From Sepiola atlantica (Eukaryota; Mollusca; Cephalopoda; Sepiida; Sepiolidae), in contig OY744519.1 in assembly GCA_963556195.1 (NCBI GenBank), forward strand, positions 109,553,032 to 109,617,031: a stretch of DNA of 64,000 nucleotides. Reading direction: 5' to 3'. The stretch's first letter is position 1; the number at the start of each line of letters is the position of its first letter. Below, in pieces: positions 1 to 11,786 of this stretch. The translations under genes and the position numbers were made by a program. The notes under the pieces were generated by a model. That model searched no databases and was not told where the DNA came from. It worked only from the letters and a program-made list of their open reading frames with translations.

Positions 1-480
1 GACAATTTAATATCGCTTTCTGTTCGTAAGGGATTTGTCATGTCTGGTTGAATTGCTGGGGAGAGAAGATTACTTATTTTTTTTTCTCTGCTGGCAAGAT
101 GCGACGGGGATTCAGTCTTATTTTGCTCAATTCGGATTTAACGGGTTTTCTAATTAAACAACGAACTTTGATTTGACTTGGGTTGCACATGTCGGGATTT
201 TGGAACTTTGATTGGACTTTTTGTATTATTTGATTTATTTATCATTAACATTGAATATGGACACATTTCGCGACTGGATAACTTTGCCGGCCTCTTCAAT
301 TTCACGTATATGGACTGCTGTTTATAACTTGGAGTAATGTCTTTCCTGATTATGCTTCTCAATTTGTATGACCTGGATGGACTATATGGATTCAACAAAA
401 AGTATGTTTTTGGGTTGATATGTTTTGATGTTATGTATTTTTTATGTATTTGTGTATATAATTTTATATATTTTCAAAGC
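1..480. other. AT-rich sequence without recognised gene
   Basis: AT-rich DNA with T-runs. I see no exon, RNA gene or known repeat. A short open frame on the minus strand has no recognisable domain and is probably chance. Confidence 0.5.
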
Positions 481-628
481 GTAATTTTATTACCTGTAGT
501 AGTATAACTGCGGTAATGTTCCTCTGAAGAGAAGAATTATCTTTGAAAACTCATGAGCTAAGGACTTAAGGATACTTTGCTTGAACTTTGAATTCTAATA
601 ACATTTTATTGACACCTTTTTTTATTAC
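481..628 (+). mobile_element. Dispersed repeat with hammerhead motif, copy 1
   Basis: This stretch is similar to both arms of the foldback at 42200-42571. Shared blocks include a GCGGTAATG segment, a hammerhead core, the CTCATGAG palindrome and the block TTTGCTTGAACTTTGAATT. It runs into an (AT)n array at 645, as the other copies do. Three copies in one window argue for a short non-autonomous mobile repeat. No coding capacity or tRNA-like promoter is visible. Confidence 0.6.
518..566 (+). ncRNA. Hammerhead ribozyme motif (type I), partly decayed
   Basis: The core CTGAAGA (524-530) fits CUGANGA. Stem II (531-544) pairs GAAGA with TCTTT around ATTA. GAAA is at 545-548. Stem III is the near-palindrome ACTCATGAGC (549-558). 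The U-H pair is TA (559-560). Stem I pairs TCCT (520-523) with AGGA (561-564). The last stem III base is C where the sister copies have T, so the pair next to the cleavage site is lost. The fold follows the established HHR consensus; activity is not shown. Confidence 0.5.
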
Positions 629-638
629 TTCATTTTAT

Positions 639-644
<6 letters not shown>

Positions 645-704
<60 letters not shown>

Positions 705-710
705 ATTATT
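645..710. repeat. (AT)n microsatellite with short (TAT)n
   Basis: An uninterrupted AT run to 700, then TAT triplets. It directly follows the hammerhead repeat copy at 481-628. Confidence 0.95.
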
Positions 711-798
711 AACTACTGGTTTTACTAAAACGAAATCTTTAACCCCCTCCCCTCCCGGCAAATAAAAACAATTTTTCGACGGGAAACATTTCTATTGA

Positions 799-3700
799 CG
801 TGATTTTCTTACCAACCTAAGAAAAACTGACATTATTATCATTCTAATCTTATAACAACCGACATTATTTTCGTACCTACCTAAATATCCGAGATTTTTA
901 TTTATTAACCTAAGAAAACCCGAAATTGTTTTCTTACTAACCTAAAAGAAACGACATTATTTACTTACCAATTTAAGAAAACCCAACATTATTTTCTTAC
1001 CAACCTAAGAAAAACCGACATTATTATCATTCTAATCTTATAACAACCGACATTATTTTCGTACCTACCTAAATATCCGAGATTTTTATTTATTAACCTA
1101 AGAAAACCCGAAATTGTTTTCTTACTAACCTAAAAGAAACGACATTATTTACTTACCAATTTAAGAAAACCCAACATTATTTTCTTACCAACCTAAGAAA
1201 AACTGACATTATTATCATTCTAATCTTATAACAACCGACATTATTTTCGTACCTACCTAAATATCCGAGATTTTTATTTATTAACCTAAGAAAACCCGAA
1301 ATTGTTTTCTTACTAACCTAAAAGAAACGACATTATTTACTTACCAATTTAAGAAAACCCAACATTATTTTCTTACCAACCTAAGAAAAACTGACATTAT
1401 TATCATTCTAATCTTATAACAACCGACATTATTTTCGTACCTACCTAAATATCCGAGATTTTTATTTATTAACCTAAGAAAACCCGAAATTGTTTTCTTA
1501 CTAACCTAAAAGAAACGACATTATTTACTTACCAATTTAAGAAAACCCAACATTATTTTCTTACCAACCTAAGAAAAACTGACATTATTATCATTCTAAT
1601 CTTATAACAACCGACATTATTTTCGTACCTACCTAAATATCCGAGATTTTTATTTATTAACCTCAGAAAACCCGAAATTGTTTTCTTACTAACCTAAAAG
1701 AAACGACATTATTTACTTACCAATTTAAGAAAACCCAACATTATTTTCTTACCAACCTAAGAAAAACTGACATTATTATCATTCTAATCTTATAACAACC
1801 GACATTATTTTCGTACCTACCTAAATATCCGAGATTTTTATTTATTAACCTAAGAAAACCCGAAATTGTTTTCTTACTAACCTAAAAGAAACGACATTAT
1901 TTACTTACCAATTTAAGAAAACCCAACATTATTTTCTTACCAACCTAAGAAAAACTGACATTATTATCATTCTAATCTTATAACAACCGACATTATTTTC
2001 GTACCTACCTAAATATCCGAGATTTTTATTTATTAACCTCAGAAAACCCGAAATTGTTTTCTTACTAACCTAAAAGAAACGACATTATTTACTTACCAAT
2101 TTAAGAAAACCCAACATTATTTTCTTACCAACCTAAGAAAAACTGACATTATTATCATTCTAATCTTATAACAACCGACATTATTTTCGTACCTACCTAA
2201 ATATCCGAGATTTTTATTTATTAACCTCAGAAAACCCGAAATTGTTTTCTTACTAACCTAAAAGAAACGACATTATTTACTTACCAATTTAAGAAAACCC
2301 AACATTATTTTCTTACCAACCTAAGAAAAACTGACATTATTATCATTCTAATCTTATAACAACCGACATTATTTTCGTACCTACCTAAATATCCGAGATT
2401 TTTATTTATTAACCTAAGAAAACCCGAAATTGTTTTCTTACTAACCTAAAAGAAACGACATTATTTACTTACCAATTTAAGAAAACCCAACATTATTTTC
2501 TTACCAACCTAAGAAAAACTGACATTATTATCATTCTAATCTTATAACAACCGACATTATTTTCGTACCTACCTAAATATCCGAGATTTTTATTTATTAA
2601 CCTAAGAAAACCCGAAATTGTTTTCTTACTAACCTAAAAGAAACGACATTATTTACTTACCAATTTAAGAAAACCCAACATTATTTTCTTACCAACCTAA
2701 GAAAAACTGACATTATTATCATTCTAATCTTATAACAACCGACATTATTTTCGTACCTACCTAAATATCCGAGATTTTTATTTATTAACCTCAGAAAACC
2801 CGAAATTGTTTTCTTACTAACCTAAAAGAAACGACATTATTTACTTACCAATTTAAGAAAACCCAACATTATTTTCTTACCAACCTAAGAAAAACTGACA
2901 TTATTATCATTCTAATCTTATAACAACCGACATTATTTTCGTACCTACCTAAATATCCGAGATTTTTATTTATTAACCTAAGAAAACCCGAAATTGTTTT
3001 CTTACTAACCTAAAAGAAACGACATTATTTACTTACCAATTTAAGAAAACCCAACATTATTTTCTTACCAACCTAAGAAAAACTGACATTATTATCATTC
3101 TAATCTTATAACAACCGACATTATTTTCGTACCTACCTAAATATCCGAGATTTTTATTTATTAACCTAAGAAAACCCGAAATTGTTTTCTTACTAACCTA
3201 AAAGAAACGACATTATTTACTTACCAATTTAAGAAAACCCAACATTATTTTCTTACCAACCTAAGAAAAACTGACATTATTATCATTCTAATCTTATAAC
3301 AACCGACATTATTTTCGTACCTACCTAAATATCCGAGATTTTTATTTATTAACCTCAGAAAACCCGAAATTGTTTTCTTACTAACCTAAAAGAAACGACA
3401 TTATTTACTTACCAATTTAAGAAAACCCAACATTATTTTCTTACCAACCTAAGAAAAACTGACATTATTATCATTCTAATCTTATAACAACCGACATTAT
3501 TTTCGTACCTACCTAAATATCCGAGATTTTTATTTATTAACCTAAGAAAACCCGAAATTGTTTTCTTACTAACCTAAAAGAAACGACATTATTTACTTAC
3601 CAATTTAAGAAAACCCAACATTATTTTCTTACCAACCTAAGAAAAACTGACATTATTATCATTCTAATCTTATAACAACCGACATTATTTTCGTACCTAC

Positions 3701-3838
3701 CTAAATATCCGAGATTTTTATTTATTAACCTAAGAAAACCCGAAATTGTTTTCTTACTAACCTAAAAGAAACGACATTATTTACTTACCAATTTAAGAAA
3801 ACCCAACATTATTTTCTTACCAACCTAAGAAAAACCGA
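799..3838 (+). repeat. 188-bp higher-order satellite, about 16 copies
   Basis: A fixed landmark (CATTATTATCATTCTAATC) recurs exactly every 188 bp at 831, 1019, 1207, 1395 and so on to 3651, giving 16 near-identical units. Each unit splits into six diverged monomers of 30-32 bp, close to CGACATTATTTTCTTACC plus AACCTAAGAAAAC. Monomers within a unit differ clearly, whereas units differ by only a few bases. One A/C variant (CCTAAG or CCTCAG) marks copies 5, 7, 8, 11 and 14. This is a six-monomer higher-order repeat like those of homogenised satellites. No open frame is preserved. Confidence 0.95.
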
Positions 3839-3915
3839 CATTATTTCCTTTTCAACTTTAAAAAAACGACATGAATTTCTTACCCACCTAAGAAAACCCG
3901 ACATAATTTTTCTTC
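3839..3915 (+). repeat. Divergent 31-bp monomers at satellite edge
   Basis: About two and a half monomers of the preceding satellite, each starting like CGACAT, but too diverged to belong to the higher-order unit. They look like old monomeric flank. Confidence 0.75.
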
Positions 3916-3920
3916 TGACA

Positions 3921-4050
3921 TGACAGCAGAGAAGATACTACACTATCCCCTTATACTATTTCAAACTAAGTACAATAGTACAATAGTCTTAAATAGTATA
4001 GTTTTAGCTTTAGACATACAGATACGAAATTTCTATTATTAATAGATAAA
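3921..4050 (-). repeat. U2-like/dispersed repeat fragment
   Basis: The plus strand reads AGAAGATACTACACTATCC, one change from the U2-derived motif repeated at 60580-60795. The following ATACTATTTC and TAGTATAGTTTTAGC blocks recall the repeats at 28030-28110 and 60801-60970, partly in inverse orientation. A rearranged fragment of that composite family is the simplest reading. Confidence 0.4.
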
Positions 4051-4159
4051 TGAGCGTAATAGATTCACGCTGGATTTGAACTTGGTTTACATATTTCATA
4101 GACTGCGTTGGAAGCAATAAGCTCCCGCCACTTCAATGAATAGAAATCCACATGACTGT

Positions 4160-4410
4160 TATGTCTGTTAATGGAATGCCATGTTCTTTATACGCTTCAT
4201 CGGGGAATATCTTACTCAACTGGAAAACAAGAGAAATACGAATAGAAATTAATTAATTTTTACGAAAAGCAAATCTGGCATGAGACAATATTCATAGAGG
4301 CCTCAATGCTCAATAGATATCGACTTAGAACAATCAATAGTCTCCAAGAACAGCACCGAAGATAGAAAGTAAAATCACTGTAAACATGTAGCACTATTCT
4401 GATCGACCAT
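4160..4410. repeat. Dispersed repeat, copy A (intact)
   Basis: This matches a second copy that is split into 10785-10859 and 11787-11930. Shared blocks include AATAGAAATTAATTAATTTT, CAATAGATAT, AACAATCAATAG and CACTGTAAACATGTAGC. No coding potential is visible. Its main value is as the unbroken reference for the interrupted copy. Confidence 0.65.
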
Positions 4411-5375
4411 TTTTTGTAGACTTAATTATTCCACGCAATCGAACAATATGTAAATCCGAATCTGGCTAAAAAATGTCCCTGGAAAAACGTACGTGCGAAA
4501 ATATCTTAATATATGAATGTCTTTGTAACAATAGAGAGGAAAATGAAAAACTTACCAGCTTCAGAGTGGGTTAGATGTTATGTACGTCGGTCGACCGTTT
4601 GCCAGCCAGAAAAGAACGTGTGTTCATAATTGCAGATTTCTACAGTTGGAACTAATTTACATACGTGAGCAGCTAATTTAAATGTGTAGAGGTCAACTGG
4701 CTTTAAAAAGACGGATTAAAAGCAGCCGGGGAGTCAAATTTTTTGTCAACTGAGGGAAAGCTTTTGTGTGTGAAATTTGTCAGTGTTTATTTCGGTGTTG
4801 TTGGAAGAGAAGTTTCTTCTGAAGTTTGGACCGTCATTGCAAACTCATTACGACTACAAGAGATTTACTTACATCTTTTTTATTTCTTGCACTTTTATTG
4901 TACAAACAAAACCCATTTTTTGAAAAGAGTAATTCACATAAGATATCAGATTTCTATGAATACCTTTTCGTTTTAGTAAAAATTAGAAGAATCATTTTTA
5001 GTCACACACCGTTAAATGTTGTTGTTTGCGCTCCAGTCACATTTATTTACATTGTCTATGGGGAGGTAGAGATGCGATGCGAACCTAAAAATTTACTCGC
5101 TTGACTAAACTACTCTTTTTCTTTTGTTCTTCGTTTAATTTACTCTTTCCTTTTCATTTCTTACTTTCTATATAATCTGGAAATGGGATACAGTCAAATC
5201 AATAGCTTCATGCTTCGTCCGCTCCATAAATAAAATAAAAACATCGTTTTACATAATGGTGTTAACTCAACATTTTTCAACGAATTAAAATGATCTTTGC
5301 TCGTTCGAAACGATCAAATTAGCGAGCCAGTGTGAAATACCAATTTCTAATAAAAACAGCGACTAAACAAGCAAA
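4411..5375. other. No gene recognised
   Basis: AT-rich DNA. Two overlapping open frames of about 75-90 codons near 4743-5104 show no domain, no signal peptide and no splice context I can support. Confidence 0.45.
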
Positions 5376-5378
5376 ACC

Positions 5379-5451
<73 letters not shown>

Positions 5452-5452
5452 C
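5379..5452. repeat. (GA)n microsatellite
   Basis: A GA run with two GAAAG interruptions. The Arg/Glu-rich open frame across it is an artefact. Confidence 0.95.
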
Positions 5453-7415
5453 AAGACAAAACGTGGCACTACATTGCGCTCACACCCTTTGCCCCTCGAG
5501 GCCAAGGTAGGCAAATGAATACTAAACCCACGCACACAAGTTCACACATATTCACATACTGACAAAGATCGTATACGCTCAATGTCTCCTGGACTTACAC
5601 AAGCATATTCAAACTGGCAGAAAACACACATGTAGAGATACACATTTCTAACATTCGTGTCCTTTTCCACGCTATGAACATTCTACAAACACGAGAACTT
5701 TTAACTTTTCTAAGGAACTATTTACTCACTCAAATATTTTCACATCACTAAATCTGTATAAGTATAAATATGTTTTCATCTCTTTCATTCACAACACCCT
5801 TTTGGTGAATTTAGCACTTGCTAAATGGTGACCCTTTCATTCACAGAAATCATGTTTGCCCATTTTTCTCAGTCACCACTCATAACATTTTAATTGCCAG
5901 CGCCAGTCTTAGTACATAACAAAAATATCCAAGCCAAGCTAGGGTCCACGCTACAGGTCTTCGAAAATTGATAAATATTCTTTTTTCTGATTTTTACTAT
6001 AGTTGCAGTGGAGACTTTTGTAGTTGTAAACATGTCTCCACTAATTGGCGGAATTGTCTCGTTTAAATGAGGAGCCCGCGAAACGTCTGTCCCAGTATTC
6101 CCCACTAGCTGTGGTGCGTGGAAATACTTTCATGGTTGTGGCGACCGGAACGAGTTAGCAGTAAAATCGTTTCGTCAACCACTTTGGAAAGAGTCATTTA
6201 GGATACTGATTTCCGGAGATGAACGGGGAAGATTAATTTAGTTTAAAAGATGTTATTAAAAAGTCTTATTTATCTATAAACAAATCAATCTCTGAGTATG
6301 TTTGTAACGCGTTAATGTCAGAGACGTTTAAAAATTGCTGGATACAAAATATATTTATAAGTTTTATATGTATCAACAAACACAATTAAATGCTTTTAAA
6401 AACACACATTGTTTTAAATTTGTTAATTAAATCATCACGCATGTTTAATTGTGATGCATGTTTTAAACGACATACCCGTGACGGGGAAAATATCTGACTT
6501 GGGATTTGACCATCTAGAAAATTGGCTACCAATTTAGAAAAAAAGTAACCGCTTCTTAAAGGCAAAGGTACATGGTGAGAAATAAAGCCACTTGGAGTCC
6601 CAGAAAATGTAGGTCCACACCAGATAATGGTCTCCCTGGCCAGTAAGTTTTTATATCCATAGATTAAAAGTTGGTGATTCTCAAGTTGACACGCTGTGCA
6701 GTCAAAGCAGGATTGGAATTTGATGTCTATATATATATTCAAAGCACAACAAGCTAAAATTGGGTTTTACGTTTGAGTCCAGATGGCAAGTAGGCTGTAG
6801 CCTTTGTTTGTCAGAAATTTGATTCTGTGGGTTTCAGAGTCGAGTCGCGATTTTAAGCTGATGGGCTGTTGTTTTGTGGAAGGGATTCTGTTCTGATTTC
6901 CAGCTTGTCGTTTCGTAGAGAAATCAAGAAACTCAAAATAAAACATTGTTACTTGTTTTCAACTGGAGTTGTGGTTTTGTTTGGAAGGAAAATCATTTTG
7001 TTAAAGCGCTGACCGAGACGACATAATCGACACTACGGTCAGTGGTGTGAAAATTAAGTAAACCTAATTCAGATGCAAACAACGATCATGGCCTGTGTAG
7101 TCAACGCACAAACACGAGTCCACAAATCTATATTTAAACATGTTTTTCGTAAATCTCCATAATATTTTATTGATAAAAAAGAAATAACGACGTCAAATAC
7201 ATATTCCAAACGTTTGTAAATCTCCATAACATTGTTATTATTCATTTTAGTATTTGTGTCAAACAACTATAGTAAAAAATGATATTAATATTAAAACACA
7301 ATAAAACATCATCATATGTGAATATAATTCTCGTCGATTATTTATTGAATTCAACAAGCCAATAATACGAAATTTTGAACATCATATTTAAAACAACAAC
7401 AAAACGAACGAATTT
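5453..7415. other. No gene recognised
   Basis: Mixed unique-looking sequence. A minus-strand open frame of about 118 codons (6386-6742) shows no motif I know. A GCGAAACGTC block near 6078 recalls a hammerhead 3' half but lacks a matching stem I. Confidence 0.4.
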
Positions 7416-7417
7416 TG

Positions 7418-7885
7418 AGCAAAGTCCGGTAATACATTTATTGTTCGCGAACACGACTCGGTCCGCTATGAAGTTGTGTCCATGAGAATGTGTACAAAGA
7501 AAGTCTGTAAAAGGTGTGTGCGTATGTGTACGCATGCGATCACATGGTGTTTTCTATGAAATTGAGTCCACGAGAATTGGTATAACAAAGTCTGAGTAGA
7601 ACGGTGTTTGTGTGTGAATGCATATAAAGAGAGGAAACGTTTACGTATCGAATTGTGTGTTCGTAGGCGCGCACATGGTGCTTACAATGAAATTAAGTCC
7701 ACGAGAATTTTCATCAAAGCAGCCACCAGACCAAGCTCTAGGGTGAGGCAAACGCTGAAAGAGAAAAAAAGAACTTATTTTGCCGTGCAACGGTTTTTAT
7801 AATCACCGATACAACGCCGCCTGGCATATCCAAAGGGAAGATAATTCGGGTCTGATCCCCTCTGGTGGAGAGTCTGTAATTGTGT
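7418..7885. repeat. Long direct duplication, copy 1
   Basis: This shares TTTATTGTTCGCGAA, AGAATGTGTACAAAGA and the end block AGTCTGTAATTGTGTT with 10318-10645 in the same orientation. The copy holds three internal variants of a GAAATT-AGTCCACGAGAAT subunit, against two in the other copy. On the minus strand it has a TATAAAAA stretch and an AATAAATG polyadenylation-like signal at the end of homology. It may be an LTR or a 3' retroposed end; the class is not settled. Confidence 0.55.
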
Positions 7886-8003
7886 TAGATAAGGAATGAT
7901 TGAGAAAAGGTATTTTTGAAATCTGTTTTCATGTTTTTCTGGTGAGATGCATGCATTTAGACTATTGGTTTCCTTCGTAGTGTCGGAATTGGTGTAGTTG
8001 TCA

Positions 8004-8195
8004 TGTGCAAGTGAGTCTATTGTTTTTAGGTGATGAGTGCATATGAGTCTGCATTGTTGTAGGAAATAGGTACAAGTGAGTCTGCATGATTGAAGTTGAT
8101 GAATGCAAGTGAGTTTGAACTGTTGAAGTTGATGAGTGCAAGTGAATCTGCACAGTTAAAGGTGATGAGTGAAAGTGAATCTGCACTGTTGTCAG
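8004..8195. repeat. 33-bp minisatellite, about 6 copies
   Basis: The core GATGAGTGCAAGTGAATCTG recurs with its TGAG/TGAA landmark at 8012, 8044, 8077, 8110, 8143 and 8176, spaced 32-33 bp. Because 33 is a multiple of three, open frames pass through on both strands, giving an 11-residue repeat. I read these as artefacts. Confidence 0.85.
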
Positions 8196-8280
8196 CACAT
8201 TTCTATTTAGTTAAGTCATTGGTGGGTTTAACGAACTTAAGTTGTCGAAATCGCCGGTGCACTATGGTCGAAGTCAAATG

Positions 8281-8450
8281 TACAAGTAGATCTGCACGGT
8301 TGTCGGAGCATGAGGTCTGTGATTTGGTCGACAGATTTGTACGGACAATTACAAGTGGGTTTGTACTGTTGTGGGAGTGCGAGGTTTGTAAGTGGGTCTG
8401 TAGATTTGAAGAGACAAGTACAAGCAGGTCTGTACTGCTGTAGGAACGCA
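8281..8450. repeat. 69-bp degenerate minisatellite
   Basis: A TACAAGYRGRTCTG block starts at 8281, 8350 and 8419, exactly 69 bp apart. It is related in sequence to the 33-bp array just upstream, suggesting one old tandem region with two nested periods. Confidence 0.75.
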
Positions 8451-8974
8451 TCGTTCGAGTTGATAGGTCCTGATGTTGATCAGCGAACGTCCAGTAGTTG
8501 AGTAATTTAGTAGTGCATGTGCAGCTGTACTCGTTTTAAACTTGTCCGACTTATTCCATAGTGTTTTCAGTAATGACTTAGTTGGTCGCATTTCCGGGCA
8601 TTTTTAAATACTGGATGAATATTCGGTATGGTTTGGTTGCGGCATCGTTGATAGTCTTTGAAGTGTGATGTTGAGATTTGCTGAGCCTGACTTTTAACAA
8701 ACAGTATTAATTCAGTGACTCGGTAGTGTTGTCGCTCATTCTTGGCTGAAATGGAAGCTTTCCTTGTTGCTTGTAGTTGCAGGGGTTGACTGTAAAGGAA
8801 CCTTTGTCTGCCACGGCTCTTATGGTGCCTGCCTCGGGACTGTGAACGGATTCTTAGCTCTATATTTTTAGTTTGTAAGATTTTATGCATGGAGTTCGTT
8901 CAGTTCAGCCTTTGACTCTTGCAACTGTTGTAATTCACAGGCATTGTTAGTATCAGTAGTAGCCACAGTGACGG
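8451..8974. other. No gene recognised
   Basis: Nothing is identifiable. An open minus frame (8567-8890) lacks any motif. Confidence 0.4.
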
Positions 8975-9016
8975 CTGAGAAAGAGAGAGAGAGAGAGAAA
9001 GAGAGAAAGAGAGAGA
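8975..9016. repeat. (GA)n microsatellite
   Basis: GA repeats with AAAG interruptions. Confidence 0.9.
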
Positions 9017-9059
9017 AATAAAAAGAGAACTTGTTTCTTTTTTATAATTTACTTTCTTT

Positions 9060-9660
9060 AAATATCGTGTGTGTGTGTGTGATACTATGGACTACACCCC
9101 CTCCAGAGCCGAGGAAATGACTTACCAAGTCGCACAAGACGATCATAAAATAGGATGTGTAGTCAGCTGGGGAGTGGCCGAAGAGACAAAAGACCGGATA
9201 TAGGATTTCCGGTATGACTAAATATATTTAGGAGTTAACATTAGTTTAAGGCAGTTTACGAGTTTTAGTTAGTATGGCAGTTAGCGGCCCGGAGACGAGA
9301 CGATCAGATGGGAGTCAAACTCTGGCGAGAGCAGCTCGGAGTAGACGAGCAGTGATGAGTTGAGCTGACAGGGATCGAGAATTGACGCCTTGACAGACCG
9401 CTATCAACGGACAGCGTTTGGGGGTCCCTTTTGGTATCACACACAACCAGAGTACAACTGGCTTATACACAATGTATCCGAGTTTGTGTTTTATTTCGTG
9501 AGTTTGCGTTGTTTTGTTTTTAACAACTTGTAAACCAGTGCTCGCTCCCTCGGCGATCGCCAAGAGGACGACGCGGTCAGAACAATGAGAGACGAAGAAA
9601 GAAGAAGACCACGGCAACACAAGCAGTGGGGTCGTCGAGAGGGCAGCATATGGTCTTACA
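9060..9660. other. Locally GC-rich segment, possible LTR or promoter
   Basis: A (GT)n tract at 9067-9080 is followed by about 550 bp that are clearly richer in G and C than the surroundings, with CpG-containing words such as TCGGCGATCGCC and CGACGCGG. It lies between the two direct duplications (7418-7885 and 10318-10645), so it could be the internal part or regulatory region of a decayed retroelement. No protein signature is seen. Confidence 0.3.
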
Positions 9661-9689
9661 TGTGTTTGTTGTTTGTTTTTCTTTATTTA

Positions 9690-9830
9690 AAATTATTTTG
9701 ATCCACGTCATCACAGAAAAATACGATGGCGTTGTGAGTTTGTTTTTTGCTTCGTTGTTGTTTTTAATAATTATTTTGATCTACGTGATCACAGAAACAT
9801 GATAGCGTCGTGAGTTTTTTTTTAACGCGT
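9690..9830. repeat. 78-bp tandem duplication
   Basis: ATTATTTTGATCYACGTSATC recurs about 78 bp apart (near 9692 and 9770), each followed by ACAGAAA and a GCGTYGTGAGTTT block. Confidence 0.7.
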
Positions 9831-10317
9831 CTGTTCACACATAAAATAAAGAAATGACGTCATGTAACTTTTTTCTTTACATACGTTTATACAGGGAGTA
9901 GAATTGACAAGTTTTTCGGTTTTGTACGTTTGTTTTTCTTTTGAGACGATATCTGAATTTTTTATTGTTGAAAACAGTGAGTGTTTTTTACGTTTTTCGT
10001 CTGTATTTGTTGTCGAATTCGCACGAGGGTGAAATAGAATTTCTGTGTTGAGATGTAAAATGTGTGAATGTAGCGTTTTCTTTTCTTGCGTTCGCCATTC
10101 CCCTTTTTACATTAAAAATTACTTTGTTGTTTTGTTCTTGTGTACGAAATTGTAACTTTTTCTCATAGGCATAACTTATACAGTCGGGAGTCATCACTTT
10201 AATAGTTTTTGGACGATGCTTGGGCAGCGCTGCTACTCAGTATATATATGTATGTGTGTTCAATTTACAAGCATGCTGATTAAAAAGACAAAGTAACAAC
10301 TCGGATACAATACAGAA
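9831..10317. other. No gene recognised
   Basis: T-rich plus strand with no recognisable gene or repeat. Confidence 0.4.
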
Positions 10318-10645
10318 TTCAATAAAACATTTATTGTTCGCGAATCCGACTGGGTTCGCTATGAAGTTGTATCCGTGAGAATGTGTACAAAGACAGTCTG
10401 TAAATTATGTGTGCGTACGTGTACGTGGCATTTGCTATGAAATTTAATCCACGAGAATGTTCATTAAAGCAACCGCCAGACCGAGGTGAAATGATCGGCA
10501 GAGGCAGACGCCGGAAGAATTATTTTTGCCGTGCATCGCTTTTGATAAAACACCGATACAGCGCCGCCTGGCACTTCCAAAGGGCAGATAATTCGGGTTT
10601 GACGGCCTCTGATGGAGAGTCTGTAATTGTGTTGAAAAAAAAAGA
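10318..10645. repeat. Long direct duplication, copy 2
   Basis: Same-orientation partner of 7418-7885, shorter by one internal subunit. It shares CACCGATACARCGCCGCCTGGC and the TATTGTTCGCGAA start. The open frames over it are repeat shadows. Confidence 0.6.
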
Positions 10646-10784
10646 GGTACTGCTACATGTCCCTTTAATTTTAATTTGGTTGAACTAAAAATATCTAACA
10701 AAACTTTGTTTTGAGCCTTTAGTCTTTTTTCTTTTTAATTTATCTTTTAAACTCCTTACGCAGAGAAGAAGGTTCCGACGATTG

Positions 10785-10859
10785 TTATTAAGGTAATGCA
10801 ATGTTCTTCATATCATTCGTCAGGAAACATCTAGCCCAACTGAAAAATAAGCGAAATAG
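10785..10859. repeat. Dispersed repeat, copy B, left part
   Basis: Matches the left end of 4160-4410 (GCAATGTTCTTCATA-like and GAAACATCTAGCCCAACTG-like blocks). It stops abruptly at an inserted element. Confidence 0.6.
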
Positions 10860-11786
10860 TGTCGCGCTATGCCCCATTCTTTCCTGGTTCCAAAATGCGA
10901 AAAGTGTTGCAGCAAAGACGAAGAATTGAAACTAAACAAGAAATATTTTTATAGCTTAGAATTTATTAAAGTAGAATGTCGACATTCTCTTAGTTCATCC
11001 TTATCGTAAAGATGCACCTAACTCACCAGTCCCCGCTGAGGGCAGCAAAAGGCGTAACGTATGTTTATAATAGCTAAGGCTAGTAGTCGTAGCCTCACTA
11101 TAAGTATAAGCACGGTAGACGGTAGTCATACGAGGAAAAACTCAACGCTTCTTTTAACATTAAACAAATCTTTATTGGGTATCCTATACCGTTGGGGTAT
11201 AGCATAGAAAAAGGTAGGACTGGTGTCCGGTGGAAGGGAACAAAGTTCTTTTACTGCCCGGGGAGCGGTGCTCGGGAATCCAGTGGTTGAGGGGGCAGGA
11301 GAGAGGTGAAGAAGAGTTCCTTTTTGGTTGACGGCCAGGGTCTCTCTGACGATCCGTTCCATCGTTCAACAGGGGTGCAAATAGTCCGCAAGGGACTAGC
11401 TGAAATCAATACGCCCTGTGAGCCGATTGGTTAGTTTAAGACTAACTTGCCCACAGTGGACGCATAAGAAATAGGTCCTATTTCAGACTGTTACATGTTC
11501 ACTTCGATTGCAAGTCTCGCTGTTTTTAAAAAATTTTTTCTCTCGATCACTGATGTAATTTTGAAAATTGTTTGCAACACATTCCACAAATCGGCATACC
11601 TAAAAAAAGACAATAAAATGTTTATATTTTAATTTTCGTCACAACATTGAAATTAGCAAACCAATCGCAGTCACATTCCAAGCGCGATGTCTACCCACAC
11701 CTTGACCTACATCTTGTTAACATCTAGGCTATAATTCTTATTTACAATCCTGCTTTTTAGACCACACCGAGGTAATATCGTTACCA
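10860..11786 (-). mobile_element. TG...CA insertion, probable solo LTR
   Basis: A 927-bp insertion interrupts a repeat whose unbroken copy is at 4160-4410. It starts TGTCGCGC and ends GTTACCA, so either strand reads TG...CA, the usual LTR boundary. No terminal inverted repeat extends beyond this. The minus strand carries an AATAAAG polyadenylation-type signal near 11170-11178. TAG stands on both sides, a shorter duplication than LTR elements usually leave. No integrase or reverse transcriptase frame is present, so a solo LTR or a non-autonomous insertion fits best. Confidence 0.5.

Noticed and set aside
799..3838. CRISPR-like array
   Set aside because: Units are contiguous with no unique spacers, and the DNA is eukaryotic; it is a satellite.
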